Shown here in pieces: positions 27,182 through 37,560 of a DNA stretch of 64,000 nt (positions are counted from its first letter, which is position 1; each line of letters opens with the position of its first letter). Where the stretch lies: NCBI GenBank assembly GCA_963734575.1, contig CAVTHT010000005.1, positions 23,203 through 87,202 of the forward strand. Reading direction: 5' to 3'. This stretch comes from CAIWHR01 sp963734575 (lineage in GTDB: Bacteria; Pseudomonadota; Gammaproteobacteria; Burkholderiales; Casimicrobiaceae). The translations under genes and the position numbers were made by a program. The notes under the pieces are model-generated. The model searched no databases and was not told the DNA's origin. It was given only the letters and a program-made list of their open reading frames with translations.

Positions 27182-29548
27182 CTATCCCTTGCGCTTGCTG
27201 GAACGTTTGCGCGCGCGTGGCGCCGGGGTCGCCTCACCGCTCAGCTCCCAGACGCGCGATGCGCCCTCCACGTGGAGGTCTTCGCCGATGTGCTCGACCA
27301 TCGCGAGCTGCTCGCTGGTCGGCCGGCCGCGCTGCACGCGCTCGTCCTGGAGGAGCCGGCGCAACAGCGTCACGAGCCTTTCGCGATCAGCCGGGTCAGC
27401 GAGCAGTTTGGGCAGGGTCGCCAGCGCCTTCTCCGGCTCGTAGCGCACGACGATTTCCTGCTCGCCGCGCACGCGGCGCCATTCGTCGGGCGTCATCTTC
27501 GGCAGGAGGTCGCCGTACTCGGCGATCAGCTCCTGCTTCATCTGCAACCGCGACAGCAGCAGCGGCTCGCCCTTGCGCGCAAGGAGACAGGCGACGCGCG
27601 CCAGCGCCTCCGGATAGCCACCCTCGCCGATCGAGGCGAGCGCCTCCGCAACGAACGGGAGGTCTCGCCCTTCGACGATCGGCGTCGTGGCCGCTTCCGC
27701 CTCGCGCTTGTCGGCGATGTAGAGCGAGAACACGTTGCCGTAGGTCTCGAAGAAGGCGGCCTCGGTCATTGCGTCACGCACCGTGCGGTAGTACTCGAGC
27801 GAAGCGCTGAGCGCCGTGGCTCCGGCCTTCTCCAGCTTCAGTACGGAGTTGTCCGCGGCGACGCTCTTGCGCTGCTCGCGCACCGCCTGCGCGGCGGGTC
27901 CCACCCACGCCATGAGCGGATTGATGTCGGAGAACGCCCACCGCTGGAATCGAAGGGGGTGGAACTGCCGCATCATCTTGGCGGTGTAGTCGTTGGCCAT
28001 CGACTGCACCATCGGCTGCATGAAGAGCTCGTAGGCGCGCTGGTTGAACTCGGAGATGGCGTTGACGGCCTCGAACGGCTTCTCGTCGGCACGCTCCAAT
28101 TTGTTCAGCCGCGCCATGATCTCTTCCAGCTGGCGCTCGGTGAACGCGACCTCGTACTCGACCTTGCCGTCCGCGCCCTTGCGCTCGCGGATCTCCATGG
28201 CGTAGAGGCCGGGAGTCAGGGCCTCGATCGACTGCAGCACCTCGACGATCTGGGCGTGCTCCTTCTTCGCGACCTTGCCGGACACGAAGATGCCGAGGTG
28301 GCCGATGTCCTGGTGCACGAGGCCGACGATCACCTGCCCGCGCGACTTGATCTCGTCGGTCGACCCATACACGTCGGCCACCCAGTTGAACGCCTGCTGC
28401 GGCGGGGTGATGTTGTCGCCCATCGACGCGAACAGGATGATCGGCGCCTTGATGTCACGCAGGTCGAACGGCTTGCCTCCCACGGCCTTCGTGCCGCCGC
28501 TCCACAGCTTGTTGCCGACGAAGAGATTGCGCGTGATCCACTCGATCTCTTCCTTGTTCATGAGGTAGAACCCGCCCCACCAACGCTCGAACTCGAGGAA
28601 GCGCGGCGGCTCGGTGTCCGCGTTCGCGTAGAGGTGGTAGTACTTGTCCCAGAACGTGTTCGCCGGATTCATGTTCTCGAAGTTCTCGACGAGATACGCG
28701 CCGTCGAAGACGCCGTTGCCGAGATCGGAGGAGAGCGATGCCGGCCACGTGCCGCCCAGCATGCCGCCGGCGTAGCGCATCGGGTTGTCGCTGGCGCCTT
28801 CCTGCCATGCGCCGCCCCAGTAGGACATCGGCGCGCCATTGATGACGATGGGGCCCGTGTCTTCGGGATCGGAGGCGGCCAGCATCATCGCGGCCCAGCC
28901 ACCCTGGCAGTTACCGATGATGGCGGGCTTGGCGCTTTGCGGATGCAATGCGCGCACCTTGCTCACGAACTGCTTCTCGGCCTCGCATACGTCGGGGAGC
29001 GTCTGGCCCGGCTCGGGATCGCGGAAGAAAATGACGAAATAGACCGGGTGGCCGGCGCGCAGCGCAACTCCGACCTGCGAATCGTCCTTGAAGCCGCCGA
29101 TGCCGGGTCCATGCCCAGCACGCGGGTCGATGATGATGTACGGCCGGAGCTTCGGATCGACCGTGACGCCCTCGGGCGGCACGATCTTCACCAGCGCGTA
29201 GTTCACGGGCTTCGCGAGCTTGCGTCCGTCGACGACCATGTCGAAGGCAAAGTGCAGGACCGGCGGCATGCCTTGGCGCGTATGCTCGATGAAGTTGTTG
29301 CCGCGCTCGCGGATGGTGTCCCAGAACAGGATGGAACGCTGCGCGCTGTCGACCGCGTAGTCGTACCAGCCCGCGAAGACGTTGGCGGCGGCGGTGGCAC
29401 TGTTGGCCACGGGCTCGACGTTCTCCTTGTAGCTCTTCTGCAGCGCCTCGGCGTAGCGCTCCTGTGCGCCTTTGAGGCGCTTCGAAAGGACGAGCGAGAC
29501 CTTGGTCGAGAGATCCTGGCTGCGCGACAGCTGGCGGCCGATGTCCAT
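27182..29548 (-). CDS. DUF3141 protein (PHA-synthase-like alpha/beta hydrolase fold)
   Basis: A protein of 788 residues from the ATG at 29548 (MDIGRQLSRS). The first half has DTIRERGNNFIEHTRQGMPPVLHF, IIDPRAGHGPGIGGFKDDSQVG and NCQGGWAAMMLAASDP, where NCQGG takes the place of the GxCxG nucleophile elbow of PHA synthases. The C-terminal half is helical (LEEIMARLNKLERADEKPFE ... YRTVRDAMTEAAFFETYG) and ends in a basic tail. DUF3141 proteins are commonly found with pta/ackA-type genes. It is the first gene of the minus-strand run, and copy C of the shared element is 122 bp upstream. Confidence 0.9.
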   Translation of the reverse strand: MDIGRQLSRSQDLSTKVSLVLSKRLKGAQERYAEALQKSYKENVEPVANSATAAANVFAGWYDYAVDSAQRSILFWDTIRERGNNFIEHTRQGMPPVLHFAFDMVVDGRKLAKPVNYALVKIVPPEGVTVDPKLRPYIIIDPRAGHGPGIGGFKDDSQVGVALRAGHPVYFVIFFRDPEPGQTLPDVCEAEKQFVSKVRALHPQSAKPAIIGNCQGGWAAMMLAASDPEDTGPIVINGAPMSYWGGAWQEGASDNPMRYAGGMLGGTWPASLSSDLGNGVFDGAYLVENFENMNPANTFWDKYYHLYANADTEPPRFLEFERWWGGFYLMNKEEIEWITRNLFVGNKLWSGGTKAVGGKPFDLRDIKAPIILFASMGDNITPPQQAFNWVADVYGSTDEIKSRGQVIVGLVHQDIGHLGIFVSGKVAKKEHAQIVEVLQSIEALTPGLYAMEIRERKGADGKVEYEVAFTERQLEEIMARLNKLERADEKPFEAVNAISEFNQRAYELFMQPMVQSMANDYTAKMMRQFHPLRFQRWAFSDINPLMAWVGPAAQAVREQRKSVAADNSVLKLEKAGATALSASLEYYRTVRDAMTEAAFFETYGNVFSLYIADKREAEAATTPIVEGRDLPFVAEALASIGEGGYPEALARVACLLARKGEPLLLSRLQMKQELIAEYGDLLPKMTPDEWRRVRGEQEIVVRYEPEKALATLPKLLADPADRERLVTLLRRLLQDERVQRGRPTSEQLAMVEHIGEDLHVEGASRVWELSGEATPAPRARKRSSKRKG

Positions 29549-29670
29549 GGATGTTTCCTCGGTATGAATGAGTCGGGAGATCTCCGCACGGGCACGTCGA
29601 GCCACCGTGGTGGCCCGGACGCGAATGCGGCACTTGCACTACGCCGAGAGTGCGCGCGATGAACGCGTCG

Positions 29671-29691
29671 CGTCCTCGCATTTCTCGACAT
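29671..29691 (-). promoter_or_regulatory. Shared 21-bp upstream element, copy C
   Basis: The plus strand core reads GTCCTCGCATTTCTCGACA. It lies 122 bp upstream of the DUF3141 start, within the 348-bp gap between that gene and the end of the GH13 gene. It therefore marks the likely control region of the whole 29548-18496 run. Confidence 0.7.
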
Positions 29692-29896
29692 CGCCCCTGC
29701 CGGTGCGATGCAGATCGCAGCAATACGAAGAGCGTCGGCCGATGCTGGTGCATGCCACGGTTGCGGCATGCGGCCGCGTGCGTTCGCGAGCGCTTGCGAA
29801 CGCGGCGCTTGCAGGAATCGGCACGCCGGGTTGCACTCGCGCGGACGGCGTGACCGTCAGGCCGCGTGAAGCGTGACCGTCAGGTCGAGTGAAGCC

Positions 29897-31374
29897 TCAG
29901 CGCAGCGCGAACACGTGGTAGCCCCACGCCGGCATGTCGAGATAAAGACCGCGCGTCGCGAGATCGCTGCCCTTCCCGTTCGTAGGCGGCATCGCCCAGC
30001 TGGTCCTCGAGCCGCCAGCTCCTGCCGGCGACGTCGCTCCATGGCAGGGGCAGGTAGCACTGGCTCTGGTGTGGCGCGTAGTTCACCACGACGAGCCGCC
30101 GTATGTCCTTCGGTCCGGTCCACGCGAACGCGACGAACGCGTCATGACTGCCGTTCGATTCCCACGCGCGGTGGGCGTCGAGCAGTTGCCATTGCCCGTC
30201 GCGGAACACGGGCTCCGCGAGGCAGGCGAGCAGGTCTTCATAGAACGTGCCGATGGCCGCATCCGGGATCTCCGCAGGGCCGCGTCCGAGGTGCACCGAG
30301 ATGCGGACCTTCCTGCCCTCCCGCTGCCCCTGATGGATGAAGCGAAGACCGGGCGCAAAGAAGGTGATCACCGCCGCCGCGCGATGGACTTCCGGCGCGA
30401 AGGTGGCGGCGGCGCGTGGCTCGTCGTGGTTTTCCAGGAATCGCACCAGATGGTCCTGGAAGTCGAGCCCGGCGCACAGGTGGCCGCGCACCGCACTCGT
30501 GGCGCCATGCTCCAGGCGATCGTACAGGCGCTTGTCGTAGGTGTAGTCGAAGCCCTGCTGCTGGAGCGTCCACTCGAGGTCCCAGTAGACCTCGGCCATG
30601 AACAGGAAGTCGGGAACCTCCGCGCGCACGGCCGCCGTGGCCCGCGGCCAGAACAGCGGCGCCTCGATGCCCCAGGTTCGCCGGAACACGTCCGGCAGCA
30701 CGAGCATCGCCATGTCACAGCGAACGCCATCGCACTGATGCGCGATGCGCTTCAACTCCGCGATCAGTGCGTGCTGCAGCGCCGGATTGCCATAGTTGAG
30801 CTGCAGCGTGTCGGGCCAGCCCGCGAAGTACGGGATCGCGCCCATAGGCGAGAATGCGGCTGGCGCCGCCGACCGTGAGGCGCCGGTAGTTCTGCGGCTC
30901 CCGCGCGAGCTGCTCCTCGGTCCCCGTGACGAAATACTCCGGATGCTCCTCCACCCAGCGGTGGTCCGGCGCCATGTGGTTGGGGACGAAGTCCAGCACC
31001 AGCCGCAAGCCGCGGGCGCGCAGGCGCTCGCGCAATCGGGCCAGCGCCTCGTCGCCACCGAAGTCGACGTGCACGCGGTAGTCGCGCACGGCGAAGCACG
31101 AGCCGCAGACGTCCTCCTCGCGGAAGTCCGGCAGCGTGCGCTGATACTCCTTGCGCCAGTCGGGATTCGACAGCGAAACGGCGCGTGCGGCCTCGCCGGT
31201 TTGCCAGACGCCGAGGAACCACACGAGATCGAAGCCGTCGTGAGCGAGGCCGTCGAGCTCGGCATCCGGCACGTCGTCGAGGGTCGCTGGACGGCCGAGT
31301 GCGGCGCCGAGCTCGGACAGCCGCACCCGCGTATTGACCTGGAACAGCGACGGGTACCGCGGCCCGGATGTCAC
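29897..31374 (-). CDS. GH13 alpha-amylase-family glycosidase (two frameshifts)
   Basis: A GTG at 31374 begins VTSGPRYPSLFQVNTRV. It overlaps the upstream stop by GTGA. Family segments are GFDLVWFLGVWQTG, LVLDFVPNHMAPDH, GVRCDMAM (catalytic Asp), FMAEVYWDLEW (acid Glu) and FLENHDEPRAA (third Asp). Extra bases near 30834 (YGRDP/YFAGWPDTLQ) and 29980 split the frame, and the true end is MPAWGYHVFALR with the stop at 29897. About 490 residues when repaired. It acts on alpha-glucans or small glucosides. The linked GH63 gene suggests a cytosolic glycogen/trehalose or glucosylglycerate hydrolysis pair (inference), since no signal peptide is visible. Confidence 0.88.
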
Positions 31375-34126
31375 CGCATTTCCTCGGCGGTGCCGTGCAC
31401 CTGCTCGCGCACCAGGCGCGCTTCGAGCCGGCGTCGCGAGGTCTTCAACGTGTCCTCTCCGCTCACGCGGCCGAAGAGATCGAGCAGCCGCGCGATCACT
31501 CCGGTCCAGCCGGTCTGATGACTGGCGCCGAGCCCGGCCCCGTTGTCGCCGTGGAAGTATTCGTAGAACAGGATGAGGTCGCGCCAGTGCGGGTCGTCCT
31601 GGAATTTGCTGGCGCCGCCGTACACCGGACGACGCCCGCTCGCATCGCGCAGGAACAGGTTCGCGAGCCGGTTGGATATCTCGTGCGCCACCTCGAACAG
31701 CGTCATCTGCTTGCCGGAACCGGTGGGGCACTCCACCGTGAACTCGTCGCCGTAGAACGCGTGCAGGTTGAGGAGCCCCCGCACGATGAGCGCGTTCACC
31801 GGCATCCAGACCGGGCCGCGCCAATTGGAGTTGCCGCCGAACATGCCGCTGTCCGATTCCGCGGGCAGGTACGAGACTGCATGCGCCGCGGTCCCCGATG
31901 TGGAACACGAAGGGGTGATCGCGGTGGTAGCGCGACAGCGAACGGATCCCGTACGGACTCAGGAACTCTTCCTCGTCGAGCAGGTAGCGGAGGATGCGCT
32001 CGAGGCGAGGCTTGGTGAGCGTGGAGAGCAGCCGCCGGCCGCCGTGGCCGATGAAGCCGCCTTCGGTCGGGGCCACGTGTGCCACGACATCGGGATGGCG
32101 CTGGCGGAAGAGCTCGATCAGCTCCATCGAGCCGGTGATGTGACGTCACCGATTCCGGCTCGAAGATCGTGGATGCGCACAGCGGCAGCAGCCCCACCAT
32201 GGAGCGGACCTTGAGGCGCGTCGCGGATCCATCGGGCAGCCGCAGCACGTCGTAATAGAAGCCATCGGTCTCGTCCCACATCTCGTCGTGGTGCTCGCCG
32301 ATGCGATCCATCGCGTACGCGATCCAGACGAAGTGCTGGAGGAATTTGAACGCGTCTTCCTCGTAAGCCGGATCGTGCTCGGCGAGGATGAGCGCGATCT
32401 CCAGCATGTTCTGGCAGTAGAACGCCATCCACGCCGTGCCATCCGCCTGTTCCAGGGTGCCACCGGTGGGTAACGGCGCGCTGCGATCGAACACGCCGAT
32501 GTTGTCGAGGCCGAGGAATCCACCCGCAAAAACGTTGCGACCCTGCGGATCCTTGCGATTGACCCACCAGTTGAAGTTCAGCATCAGGCCGTGGAACGAG
32601 CGCTCGAGGAACTGGATGTCCTCCCGTCCCAGGTCGCGCTCGGTCTTGTAGAGGAACAGCGTGGCCCACGCGTGCACGGGAGGATTCACGTCGCTGAAGT
32701 TCCACTCGTAGGCCGGGATCTGCCCGTTCGGATGGCAGTAGAGGGTCCGCAGCATCAGCAGGAGCTGCTCCTTCGCGAAGTCGAAATCGACCAGGGCGAG
32801 CGACAGCGTGTGGAAGGCCAGGTCCCACGCGGCGTACCACGGGTACTCCCACTTGTCCGGCATGGAGATGATGTCGCCGTTGAACATGTGGAACCACTCG
32901 ACGTTCCTGACCGTGCGCTTCTGCACGCCAACGAGTGGATGCGCTTCGTGCTCCTTGAGCCACGTGTCCACGTCGTAGTGGTAGTACTGCTTCGACCACA
33001 GCATCCCGGCGAGCGCCTGGCGATGCACGCGCCGCTGGTCTTCATCGAGCGAGGGTGGCGTGATGCGGTCGTAGAACGCATTGGCATCCGCGATGCGCGC
33101 ATCGAACGTCGCGTCGAACGCGCTGCCGAAGGGCTTCGCACCGAAGTCTTTGGCCAGGCGCACGCGCACGACCGCCGCTCCGCCCCCCGGCACCTCGAGG
33201 AGATATCGCGCCGCCGCCTTCGTGCCGGTTTTTGTCGGATTGACCGCCGCGGCGTCGCCGCCCACGACGTACTGGTGGAATGCGTCCTTGACCCAGGGCG
33301 AGGCATTCGGCTGGCCCCACATCCGCTTGACGTTGGTCTCGTTCTCCGTGAAGAGAAGCTCCGGCGCGCCATCGCAGGCGAGGGTGTACTCACCGAGCGT
33401 CGCATGCGAGGCGCAGATCGCACCCGCCTCCTCCCGGATCACCGGCTTCGGTTGCGGCGCACCCCACGACCACGTGTTGCGGAACCAGAGCGTCGGCAGC
33501 ACGTGCAGCCGGGCTGCTTCCGGACCGCGGTTGTGAACGGTGATGCGGGCGAGAATGTCGTCGGGCCCGTCCTTCGCGTACTCGACGAACACGTCGAAGT
33601 ACCGATCGTCATCGAACACGCCCGTGTCGATCAGCTCGTACTCGAGATCGTTGCGCGAGCGGCGGCCATTGAGCTCGACGAGGGGACGATAGGGAAACTC
33701 CCTCTGCGGGTACTTGTAGAGGTACTTCATGTACGAATGGGTGGGCGTCGAGTCGACGTAGAAGTAGTACTCCTTGACGTCCTCGCCATGGTTGCCCTCC
33801 GAGTTCGTCAGCCCGAAGAGCCGCTCCTTGAGAATCGGATCACGCTCGTTCCACAGCGCGACGGCGAAGCAGAGCTGCTGGTCATCGTCGGAGATCCCCG
33901 CGAGGCCGTCCTCGCCCCAGCGGTACGCACGCGAGCGCGCCTGATCGTGGCTGAAGTAGGACCAGGCATTGCCGTCCTGGCTGTAGTCCTCGCGGACCGT
34001 GCCCCACTGGCGCTCGCTGAGGTACGGACCCCACTTCTTCCAAGGGATCCCGGCCTCCCGGGCTTCGTTGAGACGCTTCTGTTCCGCGGTATCGACTCCG
34101 CTGCGAGCGGTCGCAATTTCAGTCAT
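31371..34126 (-). CDS. GH63-like glucosidase (two frameshifts)
   Basis: Starts MTEIATARSG and runs about 915 residues when repaired. The GH63-type bacterial glucosidase pattern is seen in WKKWGPYLSERQWGTVREDYS, YYFYVDSTPTHSYMKYLYKYPQ, PDKWEYPWYAAWDLAFHTLSLALVD, GFLGLDNIGVFDRSAPLPTGG, and MFGGNSNWRGPVWMPVNALI near the end. The frame changes near 32140 and 31898 (IGTAAHAVSYLPAES restored by dropping one G). It resembles mannosylglycerate or glucosylglycerate hydrolases and trehalase-like enzymes with an (alpha/alpha)6 barrel. Its stop overlaps the GH13 start by four bases. Copy D of the shared element is 108 bp upstream. Confidence 0.88.
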
Positions 34127-34234
34127 GGGAGTGCTCCCCCTAGGTCAGGTGAGGTGGTAGGGATGAGGCGGCTGGCACGCTGGCGCGAGTGGCGGCGAAG
34201 CCGCTGTCTGGATGCTCGCGCTGCCGCAGCGCGC

Positions 34235-34255
34235 CGTCCTCGCACTTCTCGACAA
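34235..34255 (-). promoter_or_regulatory. Shared 21-bp upstream element, copy D
   Basis: The plus strand core reads GTCCTCGCACTTCTCGACA. It lies 108 bp upstream of the GH63 start. The surrounding 34127-34546 interval (420 bp) has no supported gene. Confidence 0.68.
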
Positions 34256-34546
34256 CCGTTGCGCGCGAGCCCGCTTCGACAGCGCAGCCGGCGGTGGGCC
34301 GGGCACCTGCAATACATGTCGCGAGCAGGCACCGGCGGCGCCAGTGGCATGTCGACGGCGCTGCGCACCGCCGGAGTTGCACTGCCGGTAGCCACCCGCA
34401 ACACCGCGGCGCCCGGAGCGGTCGCAACGGCGCTCGCCTACCTCGTCATTTCGGGACTGTGGTCGCGCGGTACGTGAAGTGGTACCGGCACTGGCTGGAG
34501 CTAACTCCGCAGCGGCGCTGAGTCTCAGCGGCCGGACCGCGTCGCG

Positions 34547-34888
34547 TCAGGACGGCTCGCCGGGCTGGCCGCCGAGCCGTTCCCCGATGCGCTCGCGCAG
34601 GCTCGCCACGATCTCGTTCACGAGGGCCTGCGTCTGCGCCTGCCCCAGCGAGCCGATCGCCTTGTCGCGCACGTGATAATGCATCATCAGCGACGTGCGC
34701 AGCTTGGCGAATGCTGGAGCGTTGCTGGACCCGCACACCGTGGCGTCGTTGCGCAGGACACGCTCGATCACGCCCGGATCCAGGATCCGCACGTTGCAGA
34801 TCGTGGCGAGGCGCGCGATCTCGCGATCGACGTCGCTCAGGTTCTTCGCCCACCAGGTGGTGCCGAAGGTGCCGGTTGTATTCGCCAT
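34547..34888 (-). CDS. Hypothetical cytosolic protein
   Basis: A protein of 113 residues (MANTTGTFGTTWWAKNL). The C-terminal half is helical (ALVNEIVASLRERIGERLGG), without signal peptide or membrane segment. It has two cysteines (ATICNVR, ATVCGSS). I do not recognise it. Support comes from its full-length open frame, its distinct amino-acid composition, and copy E of the shared element 136 bp upstream in the standard orientation, which marks it as a true gene of that regulon. Confidence 0.55.
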   Translation of the reverse strand: MANTTGTFGTTWWAKNLSDVDREIARLATICNVRILDPGVIERVLRNDATVCGSSNAPAFAKLRTSLMMHYHVRDKAIGSLGQAQTQALVNEIVASLRERIGERLGGQPGEPS

Positions 34889-35024
34889 GATGTCGAGCGT
34901 TCCAGATCAAAAGGGGGCTGGACGGGCCGGTCGCGTCCGTCATCGCACGCTCAGGGATGTACCGCGCGGTGACGGACTCGTACGGTCGCCCAGCACGAGC
35001 AGCGTGCATGTTTCCGTGGCGCAG

Positions 35025-35045
35025 CGTCCTCGCAATTCGCGACAC
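35025..35045 (-). promoter_or_regulatory. Shared 21-bp upstream element, copy E
   Basis: The plus strand core reads GTCCTCGCAATTCGCGACA, with one change (CGCG for CTCG). It is 136 bp upstream of the 113-residue hypothetical gene. A TGCATGTTTC sequence sits 10 bp from it, resembling the second conserved block seen at copies F and G. Confidence 0.62.
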
Positions 35046-35085
35046 GCGGGATGCACGGCTACGACACAGGAGCGCGATAGCGGGA

Positions 35086-36015
35086 TCAGAACGCGACTTC
35101 CTTCCAGCCCGGAGCCCGGGTTGAACGTCGTCATGTTCGCTCCGATCGGGAGTCGATCCCTTGCCGAGGTCCTTTTCGTAGACCTTGCCGTTGTGACTGA
35201 CCATGAACGTCATCACGCCGGTCTGCCCATAGACCGCGGGGTACGCGACCATCGCGAAGCCGGCGATCATCCGGCCGTTGATCACGTAGCTGTAAGCACC
35301 GCCGGGTGCGCTGGGGCCTTGGCGCGTCAGGATCCTGAAGTGATAGCCGCGATAGGGTGCGCCACGCTCGCGCCCTTCGAGGTACGCGCTGCTCTCCGCG
35401 ACGAGCGGGCCGAAGGGACTTGCCTCGTCTTCCTTCCCGGCGGCCGTGGGCCAGTAGAGTCCATCGTGCTTGCCCGGCGTGCTGGCGATCCGCTTCGCAT
35501 ACTGGAGCACGCCGTCACCATCCCGGTCGCGCGCGGCATACGCGCGCTGCGCATCGACGTACGCGCGCAGCACGTAGATCGCGTTGCGCTCGTTGTTGCC
35601 GACGCGGCGGTTGATCAGCTCTTCCCTGCCCTGCTCGGTCGCGAAACGCCAGCCGCTGCCGGTGCGCACGATGGGAATGGGTACCGGCCACGCTTGCTCG
35701 CCGATCACCAGCACGCGACGGTCCTGGCTCGGCTCGCGCAACACGCGCAGCGTCTTCATGGCTGCGAGGGTCTGTGCCCGCGTGGCCGCGGATGCCGCCG
35801 GATCGGAGTTGACGACGAGGTCCTTGTTGTCTTCGCCGAAGATCGCGACGATGGCGGAGTCATCGCCGCCTTGCAGCGCGGCCATCAGAGCGTCGACCGC
35901 CGCTTCCGGCGTCGCGAATGTCTGCTGCTGCGCCGCGATTTGCAGCGAGCGACACCGTCAGGGCCAGGACGAGCGCCAATCGGGACAACCATGTCCCCAC
36001 GCGAGTGATGTTCAT
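35086..36015 (-). CDS. DUF2950 exported protein (frameshifts)
   Basis: The N-terminus at 36015 (MNITRVGTWLSRLALVLALTVS) is a signal peptide. The frame then changes near 35940 into QQQTFATPEAAVDALMAALQGGDDSAIVAIFG, and the body carries VIGEQAWPVPIPIVRTGSGWRFATEQGREELINRRVG and YHFRILTRQGPSAPGGAYSYVING. The end needs two more corrections (near 35150 and 35113) to give ANMTTFNPGSGWKEVAF with a stop at 35086. These are the DUF2950 landmarks. DUF2950 genes are usually next to DUF3300 genes, as here. Function is unknown, probably periplasmic. Confidence 0.82.
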
Positions 36016-36069
36016 GAGTGACGCCTTGCTGTGCGTTGAACTGGATGTGTGCATGATCGTCTCTCGCCT

Positions 36070-37315
36070 TCAGCGACGACCGCCGCCGCCACGGCCACCA
36101 CCGCCGCCACCGCCGCGCGCACCGGCGCTGCTCGGCGCAGAACGTGCACCCCCGCTGCTCGATGCGGATCGCGTCCCACCGCTGGCCGATGCGCGCGCAC
36201 TCGACGTCGGCGTCGCGCTCGCCCCCATCGAGCTACGGCTCGACGCACCGCGGGAGCTGTCCATCTGAGTCTGCCGTCCGGAGCCGTAGCCGCCGAGCGC
36301 GCTGTCGCCGCCACCGCCGCCCCGGCTCCCGCCGCCCGCCTGTTGCGTGGAGGGCCGTGATCCTGCCGACCCCGTTCCGCCACCCCCGCGCGCATCGCCT
36401 GCACGTGCCGAGGGTGCGGCCTTGCCGACGGAGTTGCTGACCTGGCCGGGCTGCTTGTTGGATTTCCAGGCGGAGCTGCCGCCGCCCTGTTGGCCCGCAC
36501 CGCCGCGATTGACGTTGCCGGTATTGATGTTGCCGGTGTTGATGTTCGTGTTGCGGTTGACGTTGATGTTGGCGTCACCGCAACAGCCGTAGTGATTACC
36601 GCTCCACGCTGCACCGATGGCAGCACCCCAGATGACGCCTGCGGCCATCGCGGCGCCGGGGGCGTACGGGTAGTAGTACGACGGGTACGGCGTCGGGTAG
36701 TAGCCGTAATAGGGCGCCGACCCGTAGACGACCACGGTCGACGGGTTGTACTGCGGGACGTAGATCACCTCCGGATTTGCCGGCGCGATGACGATCGTTT
36801 CCTTCTCCACCTTCACCACCTGCTTCTCGTCGGATTTGAGGTTGCCCGCGGCCTGCGCCTTGCGACGGAAGGCCTGGATGGCTTCGAGCACATCGCCCTG
36901 ATCGGCGACCACGGCTTCGCCGAGTGCGCTCGTCCAGTCGAGGTCGGCGCTCATCATCTTCACGACGTCGGGATAGTTGAGCAGCGACTTCACCGCGTCA
37001 TCCCACTTGTCGTCGACGGCGAGCTTGGGGTCGGCCTTGCGCTTCTCGAGAAAGCGGTCCGCCTGCACGAGCTGCAACGGATTGGTCGCGGCCGGCAGGA
37101 TGATCCCGATCGAGATCGTCGGGATAGAGCGCGATCGGACCCACCAGCTTGGCGAGATCCTCGGCAGCGACGGGCGCTGCAGCGCCCTGCGGAGCCGCGG
37201 GGGCCTGCGCGACGGCACTCAGCGCGAAGACAAGCATGAGGATCCCCGCAAGGAGCTGCAGCCATGACGAGCGTTCGCCGTGGTGCCGCGCCGACAAGCT
37301 ACACAAGCTGTTCAT
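36070..37315 (-). CDS. DUF3300 exported protein (one frameshift)
   Basis: Starts MNSLCSLSAR, with a signal peptide ending near VAQAPAAPQ, and continues LAKLVGPIALYPDDL. One indel near 37110 leads into IIIL-type PAATNPLQLVQADRFLEKRK, DKWDDAVKSLLNYPDVVKMMSADLDWT and EVIYVPQYNPSTVVVYG, all DUF3300 landmarks. The C-terminal third is low-complexity, with an Asn-rich stretch (NINVNRNTNINTG) and long G/S/R runs. It is first of the DUF3300-DUF2950 pair (54 bp apart), with copy F of the shared element 136 bp upstream. Function unknown. Confidence 0.85.
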
Positions 37316-37451
37316 GTTTCATGCTCCAGATATTGGTTGTAGCTGCACGTGCCGATTGCCGGACTTCCTGGCCGAAAGTGCAGAACGAACGTGCCGAATA
37401 CCGCGTCGCTCACGTCCGGTCATGACGCAGGTTGAATGCTTCGTCGGTGCA

Positions 37452-37472
37452 TGTCTTTGCGAATCTCGACAC
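37452..37472 (-). promoter_or_regulatory. Shared 21-bp upstream element, copy F
   Basis: The plus strand core reads GTCTTTGCGAATCTCGACA. It is 136 bp upstream of DUF3300. Nine bases to its left lies CAGGTTGAATGCTTC (37428-37442), a second block repeated almost exactly at copy G with the same 9-bp spacing. Confidence 0.72.
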
Positions 37473-37560
37473 CCACGGGGGTCGGGGAGGCGTGATGTCG
37501 CGGAGCGCGAGCAATGCCGCGCACGTCGCGCCGGACGCGCGCCGCCTCGCGCAACCTTCG

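Noticed and set aside
26175..29662. Long plus-strand open frames opposite pta, DUF3141 and other genes
   Set aside because: They are rich in Arg, His and Ala, lack domains and mirror conserved minus-strand genes. They are typical shadows in GC-rich DNA.
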